From contig JAWHQI010000005.1 in the NCBI GenBank assembly GCA_033032865.1, forward strand, positions 13,726,001-13,790,000: a stretch of 64,000 nucleotides of DNA, in the 5' to 3' direction. Shown piece by piece: positions 9,009 to 20,107 of the stretch (its first letter is position 1; each line of letters starts with the position of its first letter). The notes beneath the pieces are model-generated. The model made no database searches and had not been told where the DNA came from. It was given only the letters and a program-made list of their open reading frames with translations. The position numbers were made by a program, and so were the translations under genes. The DNA comes from Dactylorhiza incarnata. Lineage: Eukaryota; Streptophyta; Magnoliopsida; Asparagales; Orchidaceae.

Positions 9009-12000
9009 ATGGAAGGTGGATACGCAAGAGGTCTTGGTATTGAACTCCTCACATCGACTAACTTTAAAAAGTGGAAGTCATGTATGGAGAGTTACTTGTT
9101 TGGCGAGGATCTATGAGTGGTAGTTGGCAGAGAAGACACACAAGAGGTGTTTCTAGCAGGAGATAATATGGCAGAGGTGAGACTTTGGAGGAGGACGAAT
9201 GCTAAGCCAGAGTTCACTCTCAAAAGGGCTATCTCACCGGAGCTGTTTGATCACATCATCGGATGTAAATCTGTTGCTGAGATTTGGACATCCTTGGATG
9301 GATTGTTCAATAAGAAGAATGTAGCGAGGCTACAGTATCTTGAAAATGAGTTGGCGAAAGCCTCTCAAGGTGATCTTTCTGTTTCTACATTCTTCCTCAA
9401 GATGAAGAACCTCACGGCAGAGATTTCTGCATTGGACCCTGATGAGCCAATCTCTAAGGAAAAACTGAAGAGACATATCATCCGCGGGATGCGGAAGGAG
9501 TATCTTGCCTTTGTGACTTCAGTTCAGGGTTGGGCAAATCAACCGTCATTGTTGGAGCTGGAGAACCTTCTTGCTTCGCAAGAAAGTTTAGCAAGACAGA
9601 TGGCGGGGGTTTCTATCTCCGGGGGAGAAAGTGATGTGATGTTCTCTGGGAAGAAGAAGAAGAAATGGGAGAAGAAGAAGCCGGGTCATGATGGACCCTC
9701 CACTTCAGGTCAGCAAGATAGAGGTTATGCCCCTAAGTCTGATGGGAAGAAGAAAGGAGAGGGACCGAGGTGCTTTAGATGCAACAAGACTGGGCACTTC
9801 AAGAAAGATTGCCGGGTGAATCTTCAGCCGGGACATGCAGTGGAGAAGCAGATGCCAAAGTCTGGTGAAGTTGGATGGGGAGGAGCCTTTGTGTCTAATA
9901 TACCGGCGATGACCGTTAAGGACTTGGCTTCCATTAACTATGATGAGTACTGGATTGATTCAGGGTGTGGGCATCACCTCACCGGGGATGGATCAAAGTT
10001 CTCTTCTTTGGCGCCTTACTCAGGTAACAATGCTATCATTACGGCTGATAATTCTATTCATCCAGTAGAGCACGAAAGAGTCGTCTCTCTAAGAAGTAAT
10101 AAGGGTCCACTCACGTTGAGGAGTGTTTATCACGTGCCTGGTATGAAGAAAAATCTCTTCTCTGTGACCAATGCGGTCGACGCCGGTTATCACGTTCTGT
10201 TTGGCCCAACAGAAGTGAAGTTTCTCAAAACTCAACCGGAGATAAAGGGAGATGTTATTCATGTCGGCAAGCGGGTGAAGGACTTGTTCATTTTATCGAC
10301 AAATACCTATGTTGATAAGATGAGGACGAATGATGGCGCGACCATCTGGCATGAAAGGTTGGGGCATGTAGGCATGGACAAATTGTAGGCTATGGCGGTA
10401 AGGGGCCTTGTCAATGGCTTGCCTAGCTTGTCCTCCTATGGAGACGGTCATGTCTGCGAAGGATGTCCGTTTGGTAAGTCTCATCGACTTCCATTTGACA
10501 AATCGCAAACAAGGTGCAAAGTGTCGTTGGAGTGCATCCACGGTGATTTGATGGGACCGACTGCCACCCCAAGCCTTGGAGGCAATTGATACATGTTGGT
10601 GTTGATTGACGATTACACCAGATATGTCTGGGTGTATTTTTTGAAGGAGAAGTCGGAAGAATTTGCAAAATTTATGGAGTTCAAGGAGCTGGTTGAAGGC
10701 CGGCTTGGCCTGCGGGTTAAAAAACTTAGAACTGACAATGGTGGGGAGTTCACCTCTGGTGAGTTCTCAAGTTTTTGCAGGAAGCATGGCATCAGGAGAG
10801 AGCTCACTTGTGCCCATACTCCACAACAGAATGGCATTGCCGAGAGGAAGATTCGTCATTTGACGGAAACTTGCAAATGCTGGCTTCATGCCAAGAATAT
10901 CCCAAAGTCCTTCTGGGCGGAGGGAATGTCTTGTGCAGCTTATGTCATCAACAGGTTGCCTTTAAGTCCTATCAACATGAAGACCCCTCACAAATTGATT
11001 TTCAAGGAGAAGCCGAGTGCACACCTTCGGGTGTTCGGGTCAACCTGCTATGTGCATATTCCTGATGCTCTTCGAGCAAAGCTAGATGTGAAAGCAAGGA
11101 AGCTAGTCTTTGTTGGGTATGATGAGCGGAAGAAGGGATGGAGATGCATGGATCCTGAGACACGGAGGTCAATTGTTTCTCAGGATGTGGTGTTCGATGA
11201 AGTAACTTCCTACAAGGGGAGTTCAGGAGTTGAGCTACCAGAGGGCAGGGTTGATATAAGAGGGAAGGCTGCTGAAGATCTTCAAGTGGAGTTGTCTGTT
11301 TCACCAGGAGCTCCAGCTGTGTCTAGCTCAGAGGTGGAAGCTTCAGGTTCTGGAAGCAGGGGAGCGATGCTCCTAGTTCGTCTGGAAGAGGAGCTTGCAC
11401 AGAAGAAGCAGCTGAGGAGGTGGTTAGTCAGGGGCAACCTCTTAGGAGGTCGAAGAGGACTATTCAACCACCAGATCGATACACAAGAGGGAACATGGTG
11501 AACTTTGTTTCATGCTTCTTCGCTGGTCCCTTGGATGAGAGGGAGCCGTCAATCTTTGAGAAGGCCAGAGGCGTGATGGAGTGGGACATTGCTATACAAG
11601 AAGAGATGGCAGCTCTCGAGAAGAATGAGACCTGGTCTCTTGTGCCCAAGCCCAATGGCACCACTCCTGTGACATGCAAATGGGTCTACAAGCTCAAGAA
11701 GAAAGCTGACGTCAGTATCGAGCGGTGTAAGGCTCGCCTTGTAGCTCGCGGGTTATCACAGCAGTAGGGAGAAGATTATGATGAGACGTTTAGTCCAGTG
11801 GCAAAGATGACATCGGTTCGATTTGTTATTGCCTTGGCGGCTTCGAGTGGTTGGGAGATTTGGCAACTCGACGTGAAGAATGCCTTCTTATACGGCAAGA
11901 TTGACAAGGATATCTTCATGATCCAACCGCAAGGCTTCATCTCGAAGGAGTATCCGGACTACGTCTGTAAGTTGAAGAAGGCCCTATATGGGTTGAAGCA

Positions 12001-13090
12001 AGCGCCTTGGGCGTGGTACGGGAAGATTGCAGAGTATCTCTTATTCTGCGGATTCCTTACTTCAGACTCTGATTCTAGCTTGTTCATCAAGAAGGAGGGG
12101 GTGCTTCGTGTGATTGTGCTGCTGTATGTGGATGACATGATTGTCACCGGGAACTCGAAGGAAGCTGTTGCAAGACTCAGGGCTGAGCTTGCTATCAGAT
12201 TCGAGATGAAGGATCTGGGGGAGCTCCACCATTTCCTTGGACTCGAGGTGCAGATGCGGGAGAGCGGAGTGCTCATTTCTCAGGCTGGCTATGCAGAGCG
12301 GATTGTTCAGCGATTCGGCATGGAGGAAGGGAAGAGCAGCTCTATACCTCTAGAGCAACATCATAAACTTCGGAAGGGTGAGGGGAGAATTTTATCTGAA
12401 CCGTTGGTGTTCCGAGCTCTGGTTGGGAGCTTGATCTACTTGACGATCACAAGGCCAGATATTGCTTATGCAGTAGGCAAGGTGAGTCGATACATGGCGG
12501 AACCACGGAAGCGTCATCTTCTGGCGGCAAAAGGCATCTTGAAGTATGTGAAGTCGACCTCTGATTTGGGTCTCCTATATAGGAGAGGGTCAAGCTTGGA
12601 GTTGCATGGATACATGGATGCTGATTATGGGGGAGACGTGGATGATAGGAGATCAACGTCTGGTTATGTCTTTATGACAGGTCCCACAGCTATCTCTTGG
12701 TGCAGCAAGAAGCCGGACTCGGTGTCCGTATCTACCACAGAAGCAGAGTACAAGGCTTCGGCCTTGGCAGCTCAGGAATCCATTTGGCTCAGGAAGTTGG
12801 TGGAGGACGTTCATCAGGAGGTTCGAGGTCCCACCTTGCTACGCGGGGACAATGAGAGTGCTCTCAAGCTGGTTAACAATCCAGTCTGTCACGCAAGGAC
12901 CAAACATATAGAGATTGAGCACCATTTCATTCGTGAAAAGGTGTTGGGAGGATCTCTTATGGTCGAGTATGTTCGGAGTGCGGACAATGTCGCAGACATC
13001 TTCACAAAGCCGCTGGCGAAGGGACCGTTTACACGATTAAGGGGGTTGCTTGGTCTAGTTTCCACTTCCCACTTCAAGGGGGAGTGTTAA
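9009..13090 (+). pseudogene. Copia-T gag-pol polyprotein (four stops, one frameshift)
   Basis: The start ATG at 9009 gives MEGGYARG. Order: Gag (UBN2-like, to about 9700); CCHC zinc knuckle CFRCNKTGHFKKDC near 9770; protease with WIDSGCGHH near 9952; pre-integrase HERLGH with CEGC; integrase with D in HGDLMGP, D in RTDNGGEF and E in QQNGIAERK; RT with [10 protein letters not shown] and YVDD (12127); RNase H with DADYGG, STTEAEY and DIFTKPL. Stops: TGA 9114, TAG 10386, TGA 10587, TAG 11765. The frame changes near 11360-11368, at a G run, from the 9009 frame to the frame used up to 13090. The final TAA is formed by the first bases of the 3' LTR. Catalytic residues remain, so decay is recent. 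Non-functional as read. Confidence 0.94.
13073..13084 (+). promoter_or_regulatory. Copia-T polypurine tract
   Basis: TCAAGGGGGAG lies directly upstream of the 3' LTR start TGTTAAAAT and primes plus-strand synthesis in this class of element. Confidence 0.85.
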
Positions 13091-13586
13091 AATTATTGAA
13101 GTGAAGTGGAAGGGAGTCCGGCCGGACTGAAGGCTGGAGACCGCAGAGTCCGCGCGGCCTGCGCTGGTGCTCTGGCGGTTTGGTTCTGCGATCTCTCCCT
13201 GGTGTTCTGGCGATCTGCTGTGATCGGCCAGTTTGCTTCTTGGTTTGGTTGTTAGTTCTGGCGACCTGTTGCGAGTTCTTCTGGTCTTGTTCTGGGCGGC
13301 CTGTTCTTGGTTGTCCGCAGTGACTGGGCGGCTTGTTTGGACTGTTCTGGCGACTTGGTTCAAGTCGGCCAGATGTTTATCCCTGCGTAGGCGATCTAAG
13401 GAAGGTGGTCGCTGTGTCCGCGCGGCTTGTGTGCGTACTGCTGCTGCCTTGTTGACTTGGGATGGATCTTGTCCAAGTGTTGTGTCCGCGCAGCTTGTGC
13501 GCAGACTGCTGCTGTCTTGCGGACTTGTGCTGGATCTCGTCCAAGTGCTGTGTCCGCGCGGTCTGTCTTATGAGGCCGCTGGCAAT
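13085..13586 (+). mobile_element. Copia-T 3' LTR, first part
   Basis: It matches 7652-8153 of the 5' LTR with scattered substitutions, including the palindromic GTCCGCGC units. It ends at GGCAAT, where Gyp-A is inserted. Confidence 0.93.
13582..13586. repeat. target-site duplication of Gyp-A (GCAAT / GTAAT)
   Basis: GCAAT at 13582-13586 and GTAAT at 20103-20107 flank Gyp-A. The 5' LTR of Copia-T, the unoccupied counterpart, has GCGAT at this point followed by CTGATGG. The single mismatch is therefore a later mutation or pre-existing variation. Confidence 0.85.
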
Positions 13587-13844
13587 TGATGAGTCCCGAT
13601 TATATACACATATATGGACTCATCTGGGCCGTTTATCTAGTCATTCCACTGCACTTTAGCCACGTTTTAGCTTATATTTATTATCACTTACTATGTGCAC
13701 CTCTAGGCCCATTTTGGTGTGATTTCATGCTTTTCTTCTTTAGTAGTTTTCATGCTCCGTTAGGTGCCACTTTCAGTGGCTAGATTCGTGGTTGTGCTGG
13801 AATAGGAGTCGTGCAGGTGTTTCCGGTGCAATTCTGCACAGGAA

Positions 13845-14215
13845 CATTGCGCACGATCACCGGTTCTATTGCGCACGACCACTGGTCGTGCGCCACTGGT
13901 CGTGTGCACTTAACCCTTTTTTATGAGTTCTGTTTGGTGCAGTGCGCACGACCATATACGATAGTGCGCACGACCACCGGTCGTGCGCCACTGTTCGTGC
14001 GCACTTATCATCAATTTCATGAGTTCTGTTTCAACCAGTGCGCACGACCACCTACGATAGTGCGCACGACCACCGGTCGTGCGCCACTGGTCGTGCGAAC
14101 ATGTTATTTTATAATTTCTGTCTTTGCAGGCTCCGTCCAGGCAGAGCGCACGATCACAGGATTCTAGTGCGCACGACCACTGGTCGTGCGCCAATGACCG
14201 TGCGCACTGTTTATT
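13845..14215. repeat. palindromic CGCACGACC.GGTCGTGCG array in U3 of Gyp-A
   Basis: More than a dozen half-sites of GCGCACGAC or GTCGTGCGC occur, many joined as GCACGACCACTGGTCGTGC inverted repeats with a 1-3 base centre. They come in three blocks about 100-130 bp apart, separated by TTTATGAGTTCTGTTT-like linkers. The same array is in the 3' LTR at 18698-19068. It ends about 15 bp before the TATA box. Confidence 0.93.
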
Positions 14216-14223
14216 CTAGCGCC

Positions 14224-14230
14224 TATAAAT
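14224..14230 (+). promoter_or_regulatory. TATA box of the Gyp-A 5' LTR
   Basis: TATAAAT lies just after the palindrome array and is followed by GTCCTGCTCGCGATTTTAGG, which recurs after the corresponding box in Gyp-B. The 3' LTR copy is at 19077-19083. Confidence 0.75.
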
Positions 14231-15255
14231 TGTCCTGCTCGCGATTTTAGGTCGGATCCATATTTTCTTCCGCCGTTTTCCGCCCGGTTCCGTCCAGATT
14301 CGCCCCTCCACCGTCGCCCACCATATGGAGGTGCTCCGGGCTTGCTCTTCACGCCAATCTTGAGCCAGAGTTTCCTCTCGGCCTCCTCCTTCATCCAAGA
14401 GCTCCAAAGGAAGACCTAGCCGCCATTACCATTAAGCAAGAGGAAGTTTGCAACCTCTACCGGATCGTGACACGAAGAAGACGGGTCCATTGGAGAGTCG
14501 TGACAGCTCTCTCTACCCCGGACGTAGTTGCGGACCGAGCTTGGACGCGGATTGACAACCCGGCGATTCCAACCGTGAATCTCCAACGAGCCTTCGGATT
14601 CGGTCGATTTCTTGCCTTGTTCTCCTCTTATTGATTGTTGTAATAGTTAGATCTTTTGTATTTTGATGAAGAACACTATAGACCTTGCTATTTAAAGTTA
14701 TTTCATGTCTATGTGAAATACTCTTTTTGTTTATTTGTGTGCTTGAGGTGCGCCCCATTCCATCCTCCATCCCGCCGTCACGTCCGGTGCCGCACTAGCA
14801 ATTACTAGTGGCGTGCTTGTCGAAGAGGTGCTTGCGACCCTCATTCCGTTAGCCTACTCGTCCATCCGCCTACCGAAGTGTGGCATCGCGGCCCGTGTAT
14901 TCCATCCCGCCTAACGAAGCAGTGCGCTCAAGGCCTGCATGGTTCGATTCCGCTTGCCTACTCGTCCATCCGCCCTTTCGACGCAGCGCGCTCAAGGCCT
15001 GCCTAGTCTCCATCCCGCCAAGCGAAGCATTGCATAGCGGCATTGCATAGGAGTAGTTGATAGCTTTTATTTTATTTTCTAAAAGCCAACCCAACTCCCC
15101 CGCATTCCATCCGATTTTAGGACTTCAATCTCAAGTCCTTCCTCGAAACCTAACTCCACCTTACTGTGTTCCTCAAGAGACCGACACTAGGGGATTTTCC
15201 CCATTATTATTACTTGCGCGACCGGTGCACTTGCCGAATCATCGCATCAAGTTTT

Positions 15256-15273
15256 TGGCGCCGTTGCCGGGGA
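15256..15273 (+). promoter_or_regulatory. Gyp-A primer binding site, Asp-tRNA type
   Basis: TGGCGCCGTTGCCGGGGA is 18 bases complementary to the 3' end of plant tRNA-Asp (including CCA). It starts six bases after the LTR. This PBS is typical of Athila/Tat-type gypsy elements. Confidence 0.9.
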
Positions 15274-15504
15274 ACACAGACGTGTGAGTTTTCTTGAGAG
15301 GGAGAGCCGAGAGATAGTAGTTCTTCCAGTGTGTATAGCCGCCTTTTTAATTTTTGTTTGCTTTTTACTTATTTACTGCTTGTTTTTATTTCTTTCCCTC
15401 TTATTTTAAAGTTTTAGGCAAGTCTAATCCAAGAAGTTTTATTAGTTGTGTAGATTTCCTTGCAAAGAATTTCAGTTTCTTTTTATCTGCTTTGAATTTT
15501 GAAA

Positions 15505-16704
15505 ATGTCGTCATGGGATATTTCCCCTAGCTTTAATGATAAGATGGTTTATTATATAGACCAAATGAATGAGTTAAATGCTAGGCAGTGTAGGAACATT
15601 GTTTGCTTGTTGTGTCGAGGAGAGGGTCATGAATTGAAGGACTGTCCTAGTCTTTTCAAGCCGGACCGCCACTCCTCCACTCAGGACAACATTGTCCCTA
15701 TCGCTCATTCTTTACCCATGGAGGCAATTGTGCCCTCTACCCCTGAGCTTGTCTCGTGCACGGACTCCTCACTCCTTGTTTATGGCTTCACTCTCGGTGA
15801 TGATGATCACTCATCTGTTAGCCAACAAGGAGAGGAATGGGAGCTCCTAGATGCACCTGAGTATGATGAGGAAAGTATTCTTTCCATCGGGGAGGCTTTA
15901 GCAGATCTTTTTGCGGAGGAACCGAATCTTGTTGTCCCTCCAGTTTCTTTGCAAGATTTTTCTACACATATTCTTTTTGATCCTATCGAAGTAAAGGAGC
16001 TGGGTGATGCTTCTGACTCGGAGGGTGCTCCAAAGTGGGATGAGGATGTCATTCTCCCTGAGGGGGAGAAGGAATACTTTGAACACGATGATGCACCTCG
16101 GTGGGATGAGGAGGATACTCTCTCTGATGAGGAGGTTTGCACTTCTTCATGGGACGAGGAGGTCCAAATCACCACTGAGGCTCCTGAGTTCTCAAGTCCC
16201 CCTCGCTATGATATTTACGATGATGATAGCGATCTACCCTTGGATCTTGCTGGGAGTGAAACCGGGATCACTCCCCAGATTGTTGATGATTTACGTTTTT
16301 CTTCTCGTTTCTTTCTGGACCCCCCTACTTCTTCCGAGCCTGTGCAGGTTGAGTCTTTACAGGTGCCCCAGGAGGACTTGGAGCTTTTTGCTCAAGTCAA
16401 TGATGAGAGTATCCTCTCATGTGAGGAGGTTTATTCCCCCTCCGTTGAGGAAGCTCCACCCATTGCCTTTTCCTCCTGCTGCCTCCCTGTTGACGATACC
16501 TTGCTAGGCAAGGATGTGTTTTGTGAGATGAGTGAGGACCAGGCCTCCTCCTTTTCTTACATTCTCTACCCTCTACCTGTGAGGAGCAGGTATCTATATT
16601 TAGGTAGAGGGGTGACTGCTCTGTCTCCGTATCGGTACCCGCTACCGATGCGCATATTAGAACAGTTACCTGTGCACTTTTCTTTTCATAGGCCTATAAG
16701 CTAG
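15505..16704 (+). CDS. Gyp-A acidic zinc-knuckle protein, function unknown
   Basis: The first ATG with good context in the frame is at 15505 (MSSWDISP); the frame is intact for about 399 codons. Near the N-terminus (about residues 30-45) is a CCHC zinc knuckle, CLLCRGEGHELKDC. The rest is strongly acidic with repeated tryptophan-acid blocks: EEWELLDAPEYDEES, GAPKWDEDV, DAPRWDEEDTLSDEEV, SSWDEEV. The C-terminus is more hydrophobic (YILYPLPVRSRYLYLG). No Gag capsid domain, protease DSG/DTG, RT or integrase motif is seen. The zinc knuckle fits a nucleic-acid-binding, Gag-like role, but that is inference. It is the only frame of the element. I do not recognise a family. Confidence 0.7.
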   Translation: MSSWDISPSFNDKMVYYIDQMNELNARQCRNIVCLLCRGEGHELKDCPSLFKPDRHSSTQDNIVPIAHSLPMEAIVPSTPELVSCTDSSLLVYGFTLGDDDHSSVSQQGEEWELLDAPEYDEESILSIGEALADLFAEEPNLVVPPVSLQDFSTHILFDPIEVKELGDASDSEGAPKWDEDVILPEGEKEYFEHDDAPRWDEEDTLSDEEVCTSSWDEEVQITTEAPEFSSPPRYDIYDDDSDLPLDLAGSETGITPQIVDDLRFSSRFFLDPPTSSEPVQVESLQVPQEDLELFAQVNDESILSCEEVYSPSVEEAPPIAFSSCCLPVDDTLLGKDVFCEMSEDQASSFSYILYPLPVRSRYLYLGRGVTALSPYRYPLPMRILEQLPVHFSFHRPIS

Positions 16705-17007
16705 AACTGTACAAAATCTGAATAAGTCGTGCTGGGATGACAATAACCCCAGTAGTTATCTTACTTTTCATGCATTTTATTTTATTCAATCCTGTTTAGT
16801 TAGCTGTAGTATTGTAGTTTATCTTTTTCTGTTTCTTTTGTTTTGCGGAGCTGACCCCTGCAGGTACTTCTTCTGGATGGCGGATGGTGCAGCTTAGTCG
16901 TGGTTTAAACGCCAATCTTCTGGTGTGCTCATTTCTGAGCACTGGGTACTCTCTTTCCCTAGCTTTTTCTGATTTTCATGTCATATATTCTGTGGATTGT
17001 TTAGTTT

Positions 17008-17020
17008 AAGTCTGGGGGAG
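17008..17020 (+). promoter_or_regulatory. internal PPT-like motif 1 of Gyp-A
   Basis: AAGTCTGGGGGAG has the same core as the PPT at 18427. Counterparts: 50478-50490 in Gyp-C and 27468-27480 in Gyp-B. Confidence 0.6.
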
Positions 17021-17898
17021 AGTAGTTTTGTTTACCGCTCACGTGCACTATTGCACTGCATACTAGAAGATTTCATTTAAAATGTTTTGTTTATTTTCAT
17101 TGCACACCACAGCACCCACTTGAGCGCGTACTCGTCTGTATGCGTGCTCTGTAGTGAATTCAATTCTTCTGCTTATTTGGGAAAGTCTAGGTGATGGCTT
17201 AGGACTATGCAGCAGAGTAAATGTTGACTCTAGTAGTGCTCCTAGTCGAGTGCTCGGTTGCATAGAAATTCGTGTAGATTAGACTTCTCTTTATACTTAT
17301 GGTTTTATATTTTTTCTACTAGTGTAAATGTTGTTTACTCTACTCAAATGGTGAATTCGGTGGAATCAAACGGTAGCATAGGGATGTGTGTATACGATCG
17401 CTAGATTCGTATTGCTTGAGTCGGGAGAAAGGAGAATCTTTCTCGGTGGCTAGAACTTGCCCCAAGCGATTCTTGAAGCATGGGTATACGGTTAGTCAAT
17501 TGTGTGAATGTGATATAGGCCATCATTTTGGCCTGGTTGAGCCTTTGTGCCTATCCCTACCGCTATATCCTCGCTAGCCCAGTTGTGCCTACCCGTTCTT
17601 TGATTCAGCCCCACTTTTAGTTCACCAAAGCCCAAAAGCCAATCCTAGTCGCACACCCAAAATTTGAGCTTTAGCTGTTTATTATTTTCATGAGTTGGGT
17701 TGTTGATGTGGTAATATGTTTGTGAAGATGTGGATGTGTCCTTTTGTTTATTTGCTGAAAATGATAAGAAAAGAAAAAAAATGAGAAAAAGAAAAGAAGT
17801 TAAAAAGAAAGGAAAGAGAAGGAATGTTTACTTGAAAATCTTTATGTATAGATTTATGTTTGGGAGTAGGCGGTGCACGCACCCATGCTGTTAAGTCC

Positions 17899-17911
17899 AA
17901 GTCTGGGGGTG
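17899..17911 (+). promoter_or_regulatory. internal PPT-like motif 2 of Gyp-A
   Basis: AAGTCTGGGGGTG is identical to the PPT at 18427-18439 over 13 bases. Counterparts: 51359-51371 in Gyp-C and 26576-26587 in Gyp-B. Confidence 0.65.
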
Positions 17912-18426
17912 TTGTGTACCCGCATGTTTGTGTGGTGAATGAGGATAGTTTCCTGCATTAGCTCATTTGGGTTTAGTGCTTTAGTCGTCGTTTTTATCTT
18001 TGTTTTTCCTCACCTAAACCCAAGCCTCATTTAAAACCTAAAGTCCTATTGATTCACGCATTTGAGTCAAACCAGTGCCGTGGAGAGAATGTGACCGGGC
18101 AAGCCTATGGTCATCGACACCGATGGATTTCGGTGGAGTTTGTCCGGCATCGCAATCTTGAGCAATGCTCATCTCAGCGTTTAGTTTACTTTCTCCGTAT
18201 GCATGACCGAACGATTCACCGCTTTTCACCATTTTGAGTAGTTGTAATATGCTTTTAGTCTTTTAGAAATATATAGACTGTTTATATAATCAGAAATCTT
18301 CTCTACTATTCTTCTTATGCACGTGAGCATGCGACTTCGCATGGTACTATATATTGTAGTTTTAAGCCATCTACTTTTCTTTCCCCGTTCGCTTAGAATT
18401 TGTTTGCTCGGGACGCGCAAACTTGT

Positions 18427-18439
18427 AAGTCTGGGGGTG
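18427..18439 (+). promoter_or_regulatory. Gyp-A polypurine tract
   Basis: AAGTCTGGGGGTG directly precedes the 3' LTR start TGATGAGTCC. Confidence 0.85.
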
Positions 18440-20102
18440 TGATGAGTCCCGATTATACACATATATATGGACTCATCTGGGCCATTTATCTAGTCATTCC
18501 ACTGCACTTTAGCCTCGTTTTAGCTTATATTTATTATCACTTGCTATGTGCACCTCTAGGCCCATTTTGGTGTGATTTCATGCTTTTCTTCTTTAGTAGT
18601 TTTCATGGTCCGTTAGGTGCCACTTTCAGTGGCTAGATTCGTGGTTGTGCTGGAATAGGAGTCGTGCAGGTGTTTCCGGTGCAATTCTGCACAGGAACAT
18701 TGCGCACGATCACCGGTTCTATTGCGCACGACCACTGGTCGTGCGCCACTGATCGTGTGCACTTAACCCTTTTTTATGAGTTCTGTTTGGTGCAGTGCGC
18801 ACGACCATCTACGATAGTGCGCACGACCACCGGTCGTGCGCCACTGTTCGTGCGCACTTATCATCAATTTCATGAGTTCTATTTCAACCAGTGCGCACGA
18901 CCACCTACGATAGTGCGCACGACCACCGGTCGTGCGCCACTGGTCGTGCGAACATGTTATTTTATAATTTCTGTCTTTGCAGGCTCCGTCCAGGCAGAGC
19001 GCACGATCACAGGATTCTAGTGCGCACGACCACTGGTCGTGCGCCAATGACCGTGCGCACTGTTTATTCCAGCGCCTATAAATTGTCCTGCTCGCGATTT
19101 TAGGTCAGATCCGGATTTTCTTCCGCCGTTTTCCGCCCGGTTCCGTCCAGATTCGCCCCTCCACCGTCGCCCACCATATGGAGGTGCTCCGGGCTTGCTC
19201 TTCACGCCAATCTTGAGCCGGAGTTTCCTCTCGGCCTCCTCCTTCATCCAAGAGCTCCAAAGGAAGACCTAGCCGCCATTACCATTAAGCAAGAGGAAGT
19301 TTGCAACCTCTACCGGATCGTGACACGAAGAAGATGGGTCCATTGGAGAGTCGTGACAGCTCTCTCTACCCCGGACGTAGTTGCGGACCGAGCTTGGACA
19401 CGGATTGACAACCCGGCGATTCCAACCGTGAATCTCCAACGAGCCTTCGGATTCGGTCGATTTCTTGCCTTGTTCTCCTCTTATTGATTGTTGTAATAGT
19501 TAGATCTTTTGTATTTTGATGAAGAACACTATAGACCTTGCTATTTAAAGTTATTTCATGTCTATGTGAAATACTCTTTTTGTTTATTTGTGTGCTTGAG
19601 GTGCGCCCCATTCCATCCTCCATCCCGCCGTCACGTCCGGTGCCGCACTAGCAATTACTAGTGGCGTGCTTGTCGAAGAGGTGCTTGCGACCCTCATTCC
19701 GTTAGCCTACTCGTCCATCCGCCTACCGAAGCGTGGCATCGCGGCCCGTGTATTCCATCCCGCCTAACAAAGCAGTGCGCTCAAGGCCTGCATGGTTCGA
19801 TTCCGCTTGCCTACTCGTCCATCCGCCCTTTCGACGCAGCGCGCTCAAGGCCTTCCTTGTCTCCATCCCGCCAAGCGAAGCATTGCATAGCGGCATTGCA
19901 TAGGAGTAGTTGATAGCTTTTATTTTATTTTCCAAAAGCCAACCCAACTCCCCCGCATTCCATCCGATTTTAGGACTTCAATCTCAAGTCCTTCCTCGAA
20001 ACCTAACTCCACCTTACTGTGTTCCTCAAGAGACCGACACTCGGGGATTTTCCCCATTATTATTACTTGCGCGACCGGTGCACTTGCCGAATCATCGCAT
20101 CA
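18440..20102 (+). mobile_element. Gyp-A 3' LTR
   Basis: It has the same length (1663 bp) and layout as the 5' LTR, with few substitutions. It ends GCATCA and is followed by the TSD GTAAT. Confidence 0.95.
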
Positions 20103-20107
20103 GTAAT

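Larger units (their letters stand above)
13587..15249 (+). mobile_element. Gyp-A 5' LTR
   Basis: It starts TGATGAGTCCCG and ends ATCGCATCA. U3 contains the CGCACGAC palindrome array (13845-14215), then a TATA box at 14224. The remainder has no gene. The stretch near 15140-15240 is C/T-rich and ends with GCGACCGGTGCAC, a word also conserved in Gyp-B and Gyp-C LTRs. Confidence 0.95.
16705..18439 (+). other. Gyp-A conserved noncoding 3' module
   Basis: There is no supported gene. Blocks here recur in Gyp-B and Gyp-C although their coding parts differ from Gyp-A: AACGGTAGCATA (near 17370), GATATAGGCCAT (17512), GCAAGCCTATGG (18098). Three PPT-like motifs lie at 17008, 17899 and 18427. An A/G-rich run at 17765-17825 is also present. 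Confidence 0.85.
13587..20102 (+). mobile_element. Gyp-A, non-autonomous gypsy-type LTR element
   Basis: Two LTRs of 1663 bp each (13587-15249 and 18440-20102) differ by roughly 20 substitutions by eye, so the insertion is young relative to its neighbours. PBS is Asp-tRNA type; the PPT is AAGTCTGGGGGTG. The 3.2-kb interior has one frame (15505-16704) and no RT, RNase H or integrase. The LTR start, PBS and 3' module are shared with Gyp-B and Gyp-C. It must rely on enzymes from elsewhere. Confidence 0.93.

Noticed and set aside
10293..11679. Minus-strand frames of 60-100 codons
   Set aside because: Antisense of integrase and RT coding sequence of Copia-T.
13811..14194. Long frames on both strands with repeating RTTTGRAP / HDQWSCAL peptides (also 18664-19047, 25163-25833, 30844-31531)
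   Set aside because: They are by-products of the palindromic CGCACGAC array in LTR U3; a palindrome keeps frames open on both strands. No start context or domain.
15807..16507. Minus-strand 122-codon frame and plus-strand 167-codon frame
   Set aside because: Overlap the 15505-16704 frame; composition follows the acidic codons of the real frame.
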